The translations under genes and the position numbers were made by a program. From NCBI RefSeq assembly GCF_037975245.1, contig NC_092562.1, positions 17,249,521-17,313,520 of the forward strand: a stretch of DNA of 64,000 bases. The letters are read 5' to 3'. The notes under the pieces were generated by a model. That model was not told the origin of the DNA, did not search any database, and worked only from the letters and a program-made list of their open reading frames with translations. The stretch is from Apostichopus japonicus. Taxonomy: Eukaryota; Echinodermata; Holothuroidea; Aspidochirotida; Stichopodidae. Below, one piece after another: positions 24,801-37,516 of this stretch (positions are counted from its first letter, which is position 1; every line of letters starts with the position of its first letter).

Positions 24801-27800
24801 CCTAATATCTCAGTCCAAACAGTGGCGCGAGGGCTTGGCGCACTGTACGAGCTGATGATCGAGACTCTCTTTTGCATCCCTGGTTCGAACCCCGGGTGAT
24901 GACGTCTTTTGCCGATCTTTTACAGCAAGTGCCTACACCGGGGAGCTGTAAGTATTAGTTAATCCACCTAATATCTCAGTCCAAACAGTGGCGCGAGGGC
25001 TTGGCGCACTGTACGAGCTGATGATCGAGACTCTCTTTTGCATCCCTGGTTCGAACCCCGGGTGATGACGTCTTTTGCCGATCTTTTACAGCAAGTGCCT
25101 ACACCGGGGAGCTGTAAGTATTAGTTAATCCACCTAATATCTCAGTCCAAACAGTGGCGCGAGGGCTTGGCGCACTGTACGAGCTGATGATCGAGACTCT
25201 CTTTTGCATCCCTGGTTCGAACCCCGGGTGATGACGTCTTTTGCCGATCTTTTACAGCAAGTGCCTACACCGGGGAGCTGTAAGTATTAGTTAATCCACC
25301 TAATATCTCAGTCCAAACAGTGGCGCGAGGGCTTGGCGCACTGTACGAGCTGATGATCGAGACTCTCTTTTGCATCCCTGGTTCGAACCCCGGGTGATGA
25401 CGTCTTTTGCCGATCTTTTACAGCAAGTGCCTACACCGGGGAGCTGTAAGTATTAGTTAATCCACCTAATATCTCAGTCCAAACAGTGGCGCGAGGGCTT
25501 GGCGCACTGTACGAGCTGATGATCGAGACTCTCTTTTGCATCCCTGGTTCGAACCCCGGGTGATGACGTCTTTTGCCGATCTTTTACAGCAAGTGCCTAC
25601 ACCGGGGAGCTGTAAGTATTAGTTAATCCACCTAATATCTCAGTCCAAACAGTGGCGCGAGGGCTTGGCGCACTGTACGAGCTGATGATCGAGACTCTCT
25701 TTTGCATCCCTGGTTCGAACCCCGGGTGATGACGTCTTTTGCCGATCTTTTACAGCAAGTGCCTACACCGGGGAGCTGTAAGTATTAGTTAATCCACCTA
25801 ATATCTCAGTCCAAACAGTGGCGCGAGGGCTTGGCGCACTGTACGAGCTGATGATCGAGACTCTCTTTTGCATCCCTGGTTCGAACCCCGGGTGATGACG
25901 TCTTTTGCCGATCTTTTACAGCAAGTGCCTACACCGGGGAGCTGTAAGTATTAGTTAATCCACCTAATATCTCAGTCCAAACAGTGGCGCGAGGGCTTGG
26001 CGCACTGTACGAGCTGATGATCGAGACTCTCTTTTGCATCCCTGGTTCGAACCCCGGGTGATGACGTCTTTTGCCGATCTTTTACAGCAAGTGCCTACAC
26101 CGGGGAGCTGTAAGTATTAGTTAATCCACCTAATATCTCAGTCCAAACAGTGGCGCGAGGGCTTGGCGCACTGTACGAGCTGATGATCGAGACTCTCTTT
26201 TGCATCCCTGGTTCGAACCCCGGGTGATGACGTCTTTTGCCGATCTTTTACAGCAAGTGCCTACACCGGGGAGCTGTAAGTATTAGTTAATCCACCTAAT
26301 ATCTCAGTCCAAACAGTGGCGCGAGGGCTTGGCGCACTGTACGAGCTGATGATCGAGACTCTCTTTTGCATCCCTGGTTCGAACCCCGGGTGATGACGTC
26401 TTTTGCCGATCTTTTACAGCAAGTGCCTACACCGGGGAGCTGTAAGTATTAGTTAATCCACCTAATATCTCAGTCCAAACAGTGGCGCGAGGGCTTGGCG
26501 CACTGTACGAGCTGATGATCGAGACTCTCTTTTGCATCCCTGGTTCGAACCCCGGGTGATGACGTCTTTTGCCGATCTTTTACAGCAAGTGCCTACACCG
26601 GGGAGCTGTAAGTATTAGTTAATCCACCTAATATCTCAGTCCAAACAGTGGCGCGAGGGCTTGGCGCACTGTACGAGCTGATGATCGAGACTCTCTTTTG
26701 CATCCCTGGTTCGAACCCCGGGTGATGACGTCTTTTGCCGATCTTTTACAGCAAGTGCCTACACCGGGGAGCTGTAAGTATTAGTTAATCCACCTAATAT
26801 CTCAGTCCAAACAGTGGCGCGAGGGCTTGGCGCACTGTACGAGCTGATGATCGAGACTCTCTTTTGCATCCCTGGTTCGAACCCCGGGTGATGACGTCTT
26901 TTGCCGATCTTTTACAGCAAGTGCCTACACCGGGGAGCTGTAAGTATTAGTTAATCCACCTAATATCTCAGTCCAAACAGTGGCGCGAGGGCTTGGCGCA
27001 CTGTACGAGCTGATGATCGAGACTCTCTTTTGCATCCCTGGTTCGAACCCCGGGTGATGACGTCTTTTGCCGATCTTTTACAGCAAGTGCCTACACCGGG
27101 GAGCTGTAAGTATTAGTTAATCCACCTAATATCTCAGTCCAAACAGTGGCGCGAGGGCTTGGCGCACTGTACGAGCTGATGATCGAGACTCTCTTTTGCA
27201 TCCCTGGTTCGAACCCCGGGTGATGACGTCTTTTGCCGATCTTTTACAGCAAGTGCCTACACCGGGGAGCTGTAAGTATTAGTTAATCCACCTAATATCT
27301 CAGTCCAAACAGTGGCGCGAGGGCTTGGCGCACTGTACGAGCTGATGATCGAGACTCTCTTTTGCATCCCTGGTTCGAACCCCGGGTGATGACGTCTTTT
27401 GCCGATCTTTTACAGCAAGTGCCTACACCGGGGAGCTGTAAGTATTAGTTAATCCACCTAATATCTCAGTCCAAACAGTGGCGCGAGGGCTTGGCGCACT
27501 GTACGAGCTGATGATCGAGACTCTCTTTTGCATCCCTGGTTCGAACCCCGGGTGATGACGTCTTTTGCCGATCTTTTACAGCAAGTGCCTACACCGGGGA
27601 GCTGTAAGTATTAGTTAATCCACCTAATATCTCAGTCCAAACAGTGGCGCGAGGGCTTGGCGCACTGTACGAGCTGATGATCGAGACTCTCTTTTGCATC
27701 CCTGGTTCGAACCCCGGGTGATGACGTCTTTTGCCGATCTTTTACAGCAAGTGCCTACACCGGGGAGCTGTAAGTATTAGTTAATCCACCTAATATCTCA

Positions 27801-28604
27801 GTCCAAACAGTGGCGCGAGGGCTTGGCGCACTGTACGAGCTGATGATCGAGACTCTCTTTTGCATCCCTGGTTCGAACCCCGGGTGATGACGTCTTTTGC
27901 CGATCTTTTACAGCAAGTGCCTACACCGGGGAGCTGTAAGTATTAGTTAATCCACCTAATATCTCAGTCCAAACAGTGGCGCGAGGGCTTGGCGCACTGT
28001 ACGAGCTGATGATCGAGACTCTCTTTTGCATCCCTGGTTCGAACCCCGGGTGATGACGTCTTTTGCCGATCTTTTACAGCAAGTGCCTACACCGGGGAGC
28101 TGTAAGTATTAGTTAATCCACCTAATATCTCAGTCCAAACAGTGGCGCGAGGGCTTGGCGCACTGTACGAGCTGATGATCGAGACTCTCTTTTGCATCCC
28201 TGGTTCGAACCCCGGGTGATGACGTCTTTTGCCGATCTTTTACAGCAAGTGCCTACACCGGGGAGCTGTAAGTATTAGTTAATCCACCTAATATCTCAGT
28301 CCAAACAGTGGCGCGAGGGCTTGGCGCACTGTACGAGCTGATGATCGAGACTCTCTTTTGCATCCCTGGTTCGAACCCCGGGTGATGACGTCTTTTGCCG
28401 ATCTTTTACAGCAAGTGCCTACACCGGGGAGCTGTAAGTATTAGTTAATCCACCTAATATCTCAGTCCAAACAGTGGCGCGAGGGCTTGGCGCACTGTAC
28501 GAGCTGATGATCGAGACTCTCTTTTGCATCCCTGGTTCGAACCCCGGGTGATGACGTCTTTTGCCGATCTTTTACAGCAAGTGCCTACACCGGGGAGCTG
28601 TAAG
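18811..28604 (+). repeat. Block 4: 166-bp monomers with inserted C, units 115-173
   Basis: Fifty-nine monomers are 166 bp because ACACGGGG reads ACACCGGGG (one C added after position 152, in the loop of the 134-164 inverted repeat). From unit 116 nearly all also have G at position 45 in the A box (GCGAGGG). Exceptions: unit 115 has T45, and unit 121 (19807-19972) reads GCGCGGTGG, with G at 19850 and T45. Units 115-117 still carry G2, and from unit 118 on position 2 is A. Unit-start arithmetic (59 x 166 = 9794) fits exactly, so no other net length change occurs in the block. Confidence 0.96.
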
Positions 28605-29431
28605 TATTAGTTAATCCACCTAATATCTCAGTCCAAACAGTGGCGCGACGGCTTGGCGCACTGTACGAGCTGATGATCGAGACTCTCTTTTGCATCCCTG
28701 GTTCGAACCCCGGGTGATGACGTCTTTTGCCGATCTTTTACAGCAAGTGCCTACACGGGGAGCTGTAAGTATTAGTTAATCCACCTAATATCTCAGTCCA
28801 AACAGTGGCGCGACGGCTTGGCGCACTGTACGAGCTGATGATCGAGACTCTCTTTTGCATCCCTGGTTCGAACCCCGGGTGATGACGTCTTTTGCCGATC
28901 TTTTACAGCAAGTGCCTACACGGGGAGCTGTAAGTATTAGTTAATCCACCTAATCTCGCAGTCCAAACAGTGGCGCGACGGCTTGGCGCACTGTACGAGC
29001 TGATGATCGAGACTCTCTTTTGCATCCCTGGTTCGAACCCCGGGTGATGACGTCTTTTGCCGATCTTTTACAGCAAGTGCCTACACCGGGGAGCTGTAAG
29101 TATTAGTTAATCCACCTAATATCTCAGTCCAAACAGTGGCGCGAGGGCTTGGCGCACTGTACGAGCTGATGATCGAGACTCTCTTTTGCATCCCTGGTTC
29201 GAACCCCGGGTGATGACGTCTTTTGCCGATCTTTTACAGCAAGTGCCTACACCGGGGAGCTGTAAGTATTAGTTAATCCACCTAATCTCGCAGCCCAAAC
29301 AGTGGCGCGACGGCTTGGCGCACTGTACGAGCTGATGATCGAGACTCTCTTTTGCATCCCTGGTTCGAACCCCGGGTGATGACGTCTTTTGCCGATCTTT
29401 TACAGCAAGTGCCTACACGGGGAGCTGTAAG
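28605..29431 (+). repeat. Mosaic zone, units 174-178
   Basis: Five monomers mix markers of the flanking blocks. Units 174 and 175 are 165 bp with C45. Unit 176 is 166 bp with C45 plus C21 and G24 (CTCGCAG). Unit 177 is 166 bp with G45. Unit 178 is 165 bp with C45, C21, G24 and C28. CTCGCAG occurs only in units 176 and 178. This is the most heterogeneous short stretch of the left arm. Confidence 0.93.
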
Positions 29432-32400
29432 TATTAGTTAATCCACCTAATATCTCAGCCCAAACAGTGGCGCGACGGCTTGGCGCACTGTACGAGCTGA
29501 TGATCGAGACTCTCTTTTGCATCCCTGGTTCGAACCCCGGGTGATGACGTCTTTTGCCGATCTTTTACAGCAAGTGCCTACACGGGGAGCTGTAAGTATT
29601 AGTTAATCCACCTAATATCTCAGCCCAAACAGTGGCGCGACGGCTTGGCGCACTGTACGAGCTGATGATCGAGACTCTCTTTTGCATCCCTGGTTCGAAC
29701 CCCGGGTGATGACGTCTTTTGCCGATCTTTTACAGCAAGTGCCTACACGGGGAGCTGTAAGTATTAGTTAATCCACCTAATATCTCAGCCCAAACAGTGG
29801 CGCGACGGCTTGGCGCACTGTACGAGCTGATGATCGAGACTCTCTTTTGCATCCCTGGTTCGAACCCCGGGTGATGACGTCTTTTGCCGATCTTTTACAG
29901 CAAGTGCCTACACGGGGAGCTGTAAGTATTAGTTAATCCACCTAATATCTCAGCCCAAACAGTGGCGCGACGGCTTGGCGCACTGTACGAGCTGATGATC
30001 GAGACTCTCTTTTGCATCCCTGGTTCGAACCCCGGGTGATGACGTCTTTTGCCGATCTTTTACAGCAAGTGCCTACACGGGGAGCTGTAAGTATTAGTTA
30101 ATCCACCTAATATCTCAGCCCAAACAGTGGCGCGACGGCTTGGCGCACTGTACGAGCTGATGATCGAGACTCTCTTTTGCATCCCTGGTTCGAACCCCGG
30201 GTGATGACGTCTTTTGCCGATCTTTTACAGCAAGTGCCTACACGGGGAGCTGTAAGTATTAGTTAATCCACCTAATATCTCAGCCCAAACAGTGGCGCGA
30301 CGGCTTGGCGCACTGTACGAGCTGATGATCGAGACTCTCTTTTGCATCCCTGGTTCGAACCCCGGGTGATGACGTCTTTTGCCGATCTTTTACAGCAAGT
30401 GCCTACACGGGGAGCTGTAAGTATTAGTTAATCCACCTAATATCTCAGCCCAAACAGTGGCGCGACGGCTTGGCGCACTGTACGAGCTGATGATCGAGAC
30501 TCTCTTTTGCATCCCTGGTTCGAACCCCGGGTGATGACGTCTTTTGCCGATCTTTTACAGCAAGTGCCTACACGGGGAGCTGTAAGTATTAGTTAATCCA
30601 CCTAATATCTCAGCCCAAACAGTGGCGCGACGGCTTGGCGCACTGTACGAGCTGATGATCGAGACTCTCTTTTGCATCCCTGGTTCGAACCCCGGGTGAT
30701 GACGTCTTTTGCCGATCTTTTACAGCAAGTGCCTACACGGGGAGCTGTAAGTATTAGTTAATCCACCTAATATCTCAGCCCAAACAGTGGCGCGACGGCT
30801 TGGCGCACTGTACGAGCTGATGATCGAGACTCTCTTTTGCATCCCTGGTTCGAACCCCGGGTGATGACGTCTTTTGCCGATCTTTTACAGCAAGTGCCTA
30901 CACGGGGAGCTGTAAGTATTAGTTAATCCACCTAATATCTCAGCCCAAACAGTGGCGCGACGGCTTGGCGCACTGTACGAGCTGATGATCGAGACTCTCT
31001 TTTGCATCCCTGGTTCGAACCCCGGGTGATGACGTCTTTTGCCGATCTTTTACAGCAAGTGCCTACACGGGGAGCTGTAAGTATTAGTTAATCCACCTAA
31101 TATCTCAGCCCAAACAGTGGCGCGACGGCTTGGCGCACTGTACGAGCTGATGATCGAGACTCTCTTTTGCATCCCTGGTTCGAACCCCGGGTGATGACGT
31201 CTTTTGCCGATCTTTTACAGCAAGTGCCTACACGGGGAGCTGTAAGTATTAGTTAATCCACCTAATATCTCAGCCCAAACAGTGGCGCGACGGCTTGGCG
31301 CACTGTACGAGCTGATGATCGAGACTCTCTTTTGCATCCCTGGTTCGAACCCCGGGTGATGACGTCTTTTGCCGATCTTTTACAGCAAGTGCCTACACGG
31401 GGAGCTGTAAGTATTAGTTAATCCACCTAATATCTCAGCCCAAACAGTGGCGCGACGGCTTGGCGCACTGTACGAGCTGATGATCGAGACTCTCTTTTGC
31501 ATCCCTGGTTCGAACCCCGGGTGATGACGTCTTTTGCCGATCTTTTACAGCAAGTGCCTACACGGGGAGCTGTAAGTATTAGTTAATCCACCTAATATCT
31601 CAGCCCAAACAGTGGCGCGACGGCTTGGCGCACTGTACGAGCTGATGATCGAGACTCTCTTTTGCATCCCTGGTTCGAACCCCGGGTGATGACGTCTTTT
31701 GCCGATCTTTTACAGCAAGTGCCTACACGGGGAGCTGTAAGTATTAGTTAATCCACCTAATATCTCAGCCCAAACAGTGGCGCGACGGCTTGGCGCACTG
31801 TACGAGCTGATGATCGAGACTCTCTTTTGCATCCCTGGTTCGAACCCCGGGTGATGACGTCTTTTGCCGATCTTTTACAGCAAGTGCCTACACGGGGAGC
31901 TGTAAGTATTAGTTAATCCACCTAATATCTCAGCCCAAACAGTGGCGCGACGGCTTGGCGCACTGTACGAGCTGATGATCGAGACTCTCTTTTGCATCCC
32001 TGGTTCGAACCCCGGGTGATGACGTCTTTTGCCGATCTTTTACAGCAAGTGCCTACACGGGGAGCTGTAAGTATTAGTTAATCCACCTAATATCTCAGCC
32101 CAAACAGTGGCGCGACGGCTTGGCGCACTGTACGAGCTGATGATCGAGACTCTCTTTTGCATCCCTGGTTCGAACCCCGGGTGATGACGTCTTTTGCCGA
32201 TCTTTTACAGCAAGTGCCTACACGGGGAGCTGTAAGTATTAGTTAATCCACCTAATATCTCAGCCCAAACAGTGGCGCGACGGCTTGGCGCACTGTACGA
32301 GCTGATGATCGAGACTCTCTTTTGCATCCCTGGTTCGAACCCCGGGTGATGACGTCTTTTGCCGATCTTTTACAGCAAGTGCCTACACGGGGAGCTGTAA

Positions 32401-35400
32401 GTATTAGTTAATCCACCTAATATCTCAGCCCAAACAGTGGCGCGACGGCTTGGCGCACTGTACGAGCTGATGATCGAGACTCTCTTTTGCATCCCTGGTT
32501 CGAACCCCGGGTGATGACGTCTTTTGCCGATCTTTTACAGCAAGTGCCTACACGGGGAGCTGTAAGTATTAGTTAATCCACCTAATATCTCAGCCCAAAC
32601 AGTGGCGCGACGGCTTGGCGCACTGTACGAGCTGATGATCGAGACTCTCTTTTGCATCCCTGGTTCGAACCCCGGGTGATGACGTCTTTTGCCGATCTTT
32701 TACAGCAAGTGCCTACACGGGGAGCTGTAAGTATTAGTTAATCCACCTAATATCTCAGCCCAAACAGTGGCGCGACGGCTTGGCGCACTGTACGAGCTGA
32801 TGATCGAGACTCTCTTTTGCATCCCTGGTTCGAACCCCGGGTGATGACGTCTTTTGCCGATCTTTTACAGCAAGTGCCTACACGGGGAGCTGTAAGTATT
32901 AGTTAATCCACCTAATATCTCAGCCCAAACAGTGGCGCGACGGCTTGGCGCACTGTACGAGCTGATGATCGAGACTCTCTTTTGCATCCCTGGTTCGAAC
33001 CCCGGGTGATGACGTCTTTTGCCGATCTTTTACAGCAAGTGCCTACACGGGGAGCTGTAAGTATTAGTTAATCCACCTAATATCTCAGCCCAAACAGTGG
33101 CGCGACGGCTTGGCGCACTGTACGAGCTGATGATCGAGACTCTCTTTTGCATCCCTGGTTCGAACCCCGGGTGATGACGTCTTTTGCCGATCTTTTACAG
33201 CAAGTGCCTACACGGGGAGCTGTAAGTATTAGTTAATCCACCTAATATCTCAGCCCAAACAGTGGCGCGACGGCTTGGCGCACTGTACGAGCTGATGATC
33301 GAGACTCTCTTTTGCATCCCTGGTTCGAACCCCGGGTGATGACGTCTTTTGCCGATCTTTTACAGCAAGTGCCTACACGGGGAGCTGTAAGTATTAGTTA
33401 ATCCACCTAATATCTCAGCCCAAACAGTGGCGCGACGGCTTGGCGCACTGTACGAGCTGATGATCGAGACTCTCTTTTGCATCCCTGGTTCGAACCCCGG
33501 GTGATGACGTCTTTTGCCGATCTTTTACAGCAAGTGCCTACACGGGGAGCTGTAAGTATTAGTTAATCCACCTAATATCTCAGCCCAAACAGTGGCGCGA
33601 CGGCTTGGCGCACTGTACGAGCTGATGATCGAGACTCTCTTTTGCATCCCTGGTTCGAACCCCGGGTGATGACGTCTTTTGCCGATCTTTTACAGCAAGT
33701 GCCTACACGGGGAGCTGTAAGTATTAGTTAATCCACCTAATATCTCAGCCCAAACAGTGGCGCGACGGCTTGGCGCACTGTACGAGCTGATGATCGAGAC
33801 TCTCTTTTGCATCCCTGGTTCGAACCCCGGGTGATGACGTCTTTTGCCGATCTTTTACAGCAAGTGCCTACACGGGGAGCTGTAAGTATTAGTTAATCCA
33901 CCTAATATCTCAGCCCAAACAGTGGCGCGACGGCTTGGCGCACTGTACGAGCTGATGATCGAGACTCTCTTTTGCATCCCTGGTTCGAACCCCGGGTGAT
34001 GACGTCTTTTGCCGATCTTTTACAGCAAGTGCCTACACGGGGAGCTGTAAGTATTAGTTAATCCACCTAATATCTCAGCCCAAACAGTGGCGCGACGGCT
34101 TGGCGCACTGTACGAGCTGATGATCGAGACTCTCTTTTGCATCCCTGGTTCGAACCCCGGGTGATGACGTCTTTTGCCGATCTTTTACAGCAAGTGCCTA
34201 CACGGGGAGCTGTAAGTATTAGTTAATCCACCTAATATCTCAGCCCAAACAGTGGCGCGACGGCTTGGCGCACTGTACGAGCTGATGATCGAGACTCTCT
34301 TTTGCATCCCTGGTTCGAACCCCGGGTGATGACGTCTTTTGCCGATCTTTTACAGCAAGTGCCTACACGGGGAGCTGTAAGTATTAGTTAATCCACCTAA
34401 TATCTCAGCCCAAACAGTGGCGCGACGGCTTGGCGCACTGTACGAGCTGATGATCGAGACTCTCTTTTGCATCCCTGGTTCGAACCCCGGGTGATGACGT
34501 CTTTTGCCGATCTTTTACAGCAAGTGCCTACACGGGGAGCTGTAAGTATTAGTTAATCCACCTAATATCTCAGCCCAAACAGTGGCGCGACGGCTTGGCG
34601 CACTGTACGAGCTGATGATCGAGACTCTCTTTTGCATCCCTGGTTCGAACCCCGGGTGATGACGTCTTTTGCCGATCTTTTACAGCAAGTGCCTACACGG
34701 GGAGCTGTAAGTATTAGTTAATCCACCTAATATCTCAGCCCAAACAGTGGCGCGACGGCTTGGCGCACTGTACGAGCTGATGATCGAGACTCTCTTTTGC
34801 ATCCCTGGTTCGAACCCCGGGTGATGACGTCTTTTGCCGATCTTTTACAGCAAGTGCCTACACGGGGAGCTGTAAGTATTAGTTAATCCACCTAATATCT
34901 CAGCCCAAACAGTGGCGCGACGGCTTGGCGCACTGTACGAGCTGATGATCGAGACTCTCTTTTGCATCCCTGGTTCGAACCCCGGGTGATGACGTCTTTT
35001 GCCGATCTTTTACAGCAAGTGCCTACACGGGGAGCTGTAAGTATTAGTTAATCCACCTAATATCTCAGCCCAAACAGTGGCGCGACGGCTTGGCGCACTG
35101 TACGAGCTGATGATCGAGACTCTCTTTTGCATCCCTGGTTCGAACCCCGGGTGATGACGTCTTTTGCCGATCTTTTACAGCAAGTGCCTACACGGGGAGC
35201 TGTAAGTATTAGTTAATCCACCTAATATCTCAGCCCAAACAGTGGCGCGACGGCTTGGCGCACTGTACGAGCTGATGATCGAGACTCTCTTTTGCATCCC
35301 TGGTTCGAACCCCGGGTGATGACGTCTTTTGCCGATCTTTTACAGCAAGTGCCTACACGGGGAGCTGTAAGTATTAGTTAATCCACCTAATATCTCAGCC

Positions 35401-36856
35401 CAAACAGTGGCGCGACGGCTTGGCGCACTGTACGAGCTGATGATCGAGACTCTCTTTTGCATCCCTGGTTCGAACCCCGGGTGATGACGTCTTTTGCCGA
35501 TCTTTTACAGCAAGTGCCTACACGGGGAGCTGTAAGTATTAGTTAATCCACCTAATATCTCAGCCCAAACAGTGGCGCGACGGCTTGGCGCACTGTACGA
35601 GCTGATGATCGAGACTCTCTTTTGCATCCCTGGTTCGAACCCCGGGTGATGACGTCTTTTGCCGATCTTTTACAGCAAGTGCCTACACGGGGAGCTGTAA
35701 GTATTAGTTAATCCACCTAATATCTCAGCCCAAACAGTGGCGCGACGGCTTGGCGCACTGTACGAGCTGATGATCGAGACTCTCTTTTGCATCCCTGGTT
35801 CGAACCCCGGGTGATGACGTCTTTTGCCGATCTTTTACAGCAAGTGCCTACACGGGGAGCTGTAAGTATTAGTTAATCCACCTAATATCTCAGCCCAAAC
35901 AGTGGCGCGACGGCTTGGCGCACTGTACGAGCTGATGATCGAGACTCTCTTTTGCATCCCTGGTTCGAACCCCGGGTGATGACGTCTTTTGCCGATCTTT
36001 TACAGCAAGTGCCTACACGGGGAGCTGTAAGTATTAGTTAATCCACCTAATATCTCAGCCCAAACAGTGGCGCGACGGCTTGGCGCACTGTACGAGCTGA
36101 TGATCGAGACTCTCTTTTGCATCCCTGGTTCGAACCCCGGGTGATGACGTCTTTTGCCGATCTTTTACAGCAAGTGCCTACACGGGGAGCTGTAAGTATT
36201 AGTTAATCCACCTAATATCTCAGCCCAAACAGTGGCGCGACGGCTTGGCGCACTGTACGAGCTGATGATCGAGACTCTCTTTTGCATCCCTGGTTCGAAC
36301 CCCGGGTGATGACGTCTTTTGCCGATCTTTTACAGCAAGTGCCTACACGGGGAGCTGTAAGTATTAGTTAATCCACCTAATATCTCAGCCCAAACAGTGG
36401 CGCGACGGCTTGGCGCACTGTACGAGCTGATGATCGAGACTCTCTTTTGCATCCCTGGTTCGAACCCCGGGTGATGACGTCTTTTGCCGATCTTTTACAG
36501 CAAGTGCCTACACGGGGAGCTGTAAGTATTAGTTAATCCACCTAATATCTCAGCCCAAACAGTGGCGCGACGGCTTGGCGCACTGTACGAGCTGATGATC
36601 GAGACTCTCTTTTGCATCCCTGGTTCGAACCCCGGGTGATGACGTCTTTTGCCGATCTTTTACAGCAAGTGCCTACACGGGGAGCTGTAAGTATTAGTTA
36701 ATCCACCTAATATCTCAGCCCAAACAGTGGCGCGACGGCTTGGCGCACTGTACGAGCTGATGATCGAGACTCTCTTTTGCATCCCTGGTTCGAACCCCGG
36801 GTGATGACGTCTTTTGCCGATCTTTTACAGCAAGTGCCTACACGGGGAGCTGTAAG
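29432..36856 (+). repeat. Block 5: T28C subfamily, units 179-223
   Basis: Forty-five 165-bp monomers have CAGCCC where others have CAGTCC (position 28), with C45 and A56. They look identical to one another across 7.4 kb, the signature of a very recent expansion or of strong homogenisation. Unit 178 shares T28C but differs at positions 21 and 24. Confidence 0.96.
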
Positions 36857-37516
36857 TATTAGTTAATCCACCTAATATCTCAGTCCAAACAGTGGCGCGA
36901 CGGCTTGGCGCACTGTACGAGCTGATGATCGAGACTCTCTTTTGCATCCCTGGTTCGAACCCCGGGTGATGACGTCTTTTGCCGATCTTTTACAGCAAGT
37001 GCCTACACGGGGAGCTGTTAGTATTAGTTAATCCACCTAATCTCTCAGTCCAAACAGTGGCGCGACGGCTTGGCGCACTGTACGAGCTGATGATCGAGAC
37101 TCTCTTTTGCATCCCTGGTTCGAACCCCGGGTGATGACGTCTTTTGCCGATCTTTTACAGCAAGTGCCTACACGGGGAGCTGTAAGTATTAGTTAATCCA
37201 CCTAATCTCTCAGTCCAAACAGTGGCGCGACGGCTTGGCGCACTGTACGAGCTGATGATCGAGACTCTCTTTTGCATCCCTGGTTCGAACCCCGGGTGAT
37301 GACGTCTTTTGCCGATCTTTTACAGCAAGTGCCTACACGGGGAGCTGTAAGTATTAGTTAATCCACCTAATCTCTCAGTCCAAACAGTGGCGCGAGGGCT
37401 TGGCGCGCTGTACGAGCTGATGATCGAGACTCTCTTTTGCATCCCTGGTTCGAACCCCGGGTGATGACGTCTTTTGCCGATCTTTTACAGCAAGTGCCTA
37501 CACGGGGAGCTGTAAG
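36857..37516 (+). repeat. Transition zone, units 224-227
   Basis: Unit 224 has T28, C45 and A56, with T at 37019 (GCTGTTAG, breaking one arm of the 134-164 inverted repeat). Units 225 and 226 gain C21 (CTCTCAG) but keep A56. Unit 227 has G45 with G56 (GCGCTG). C21 therefore appears before G56, so the markers of the next block are acquired stepwise. Confidence 0.94.
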
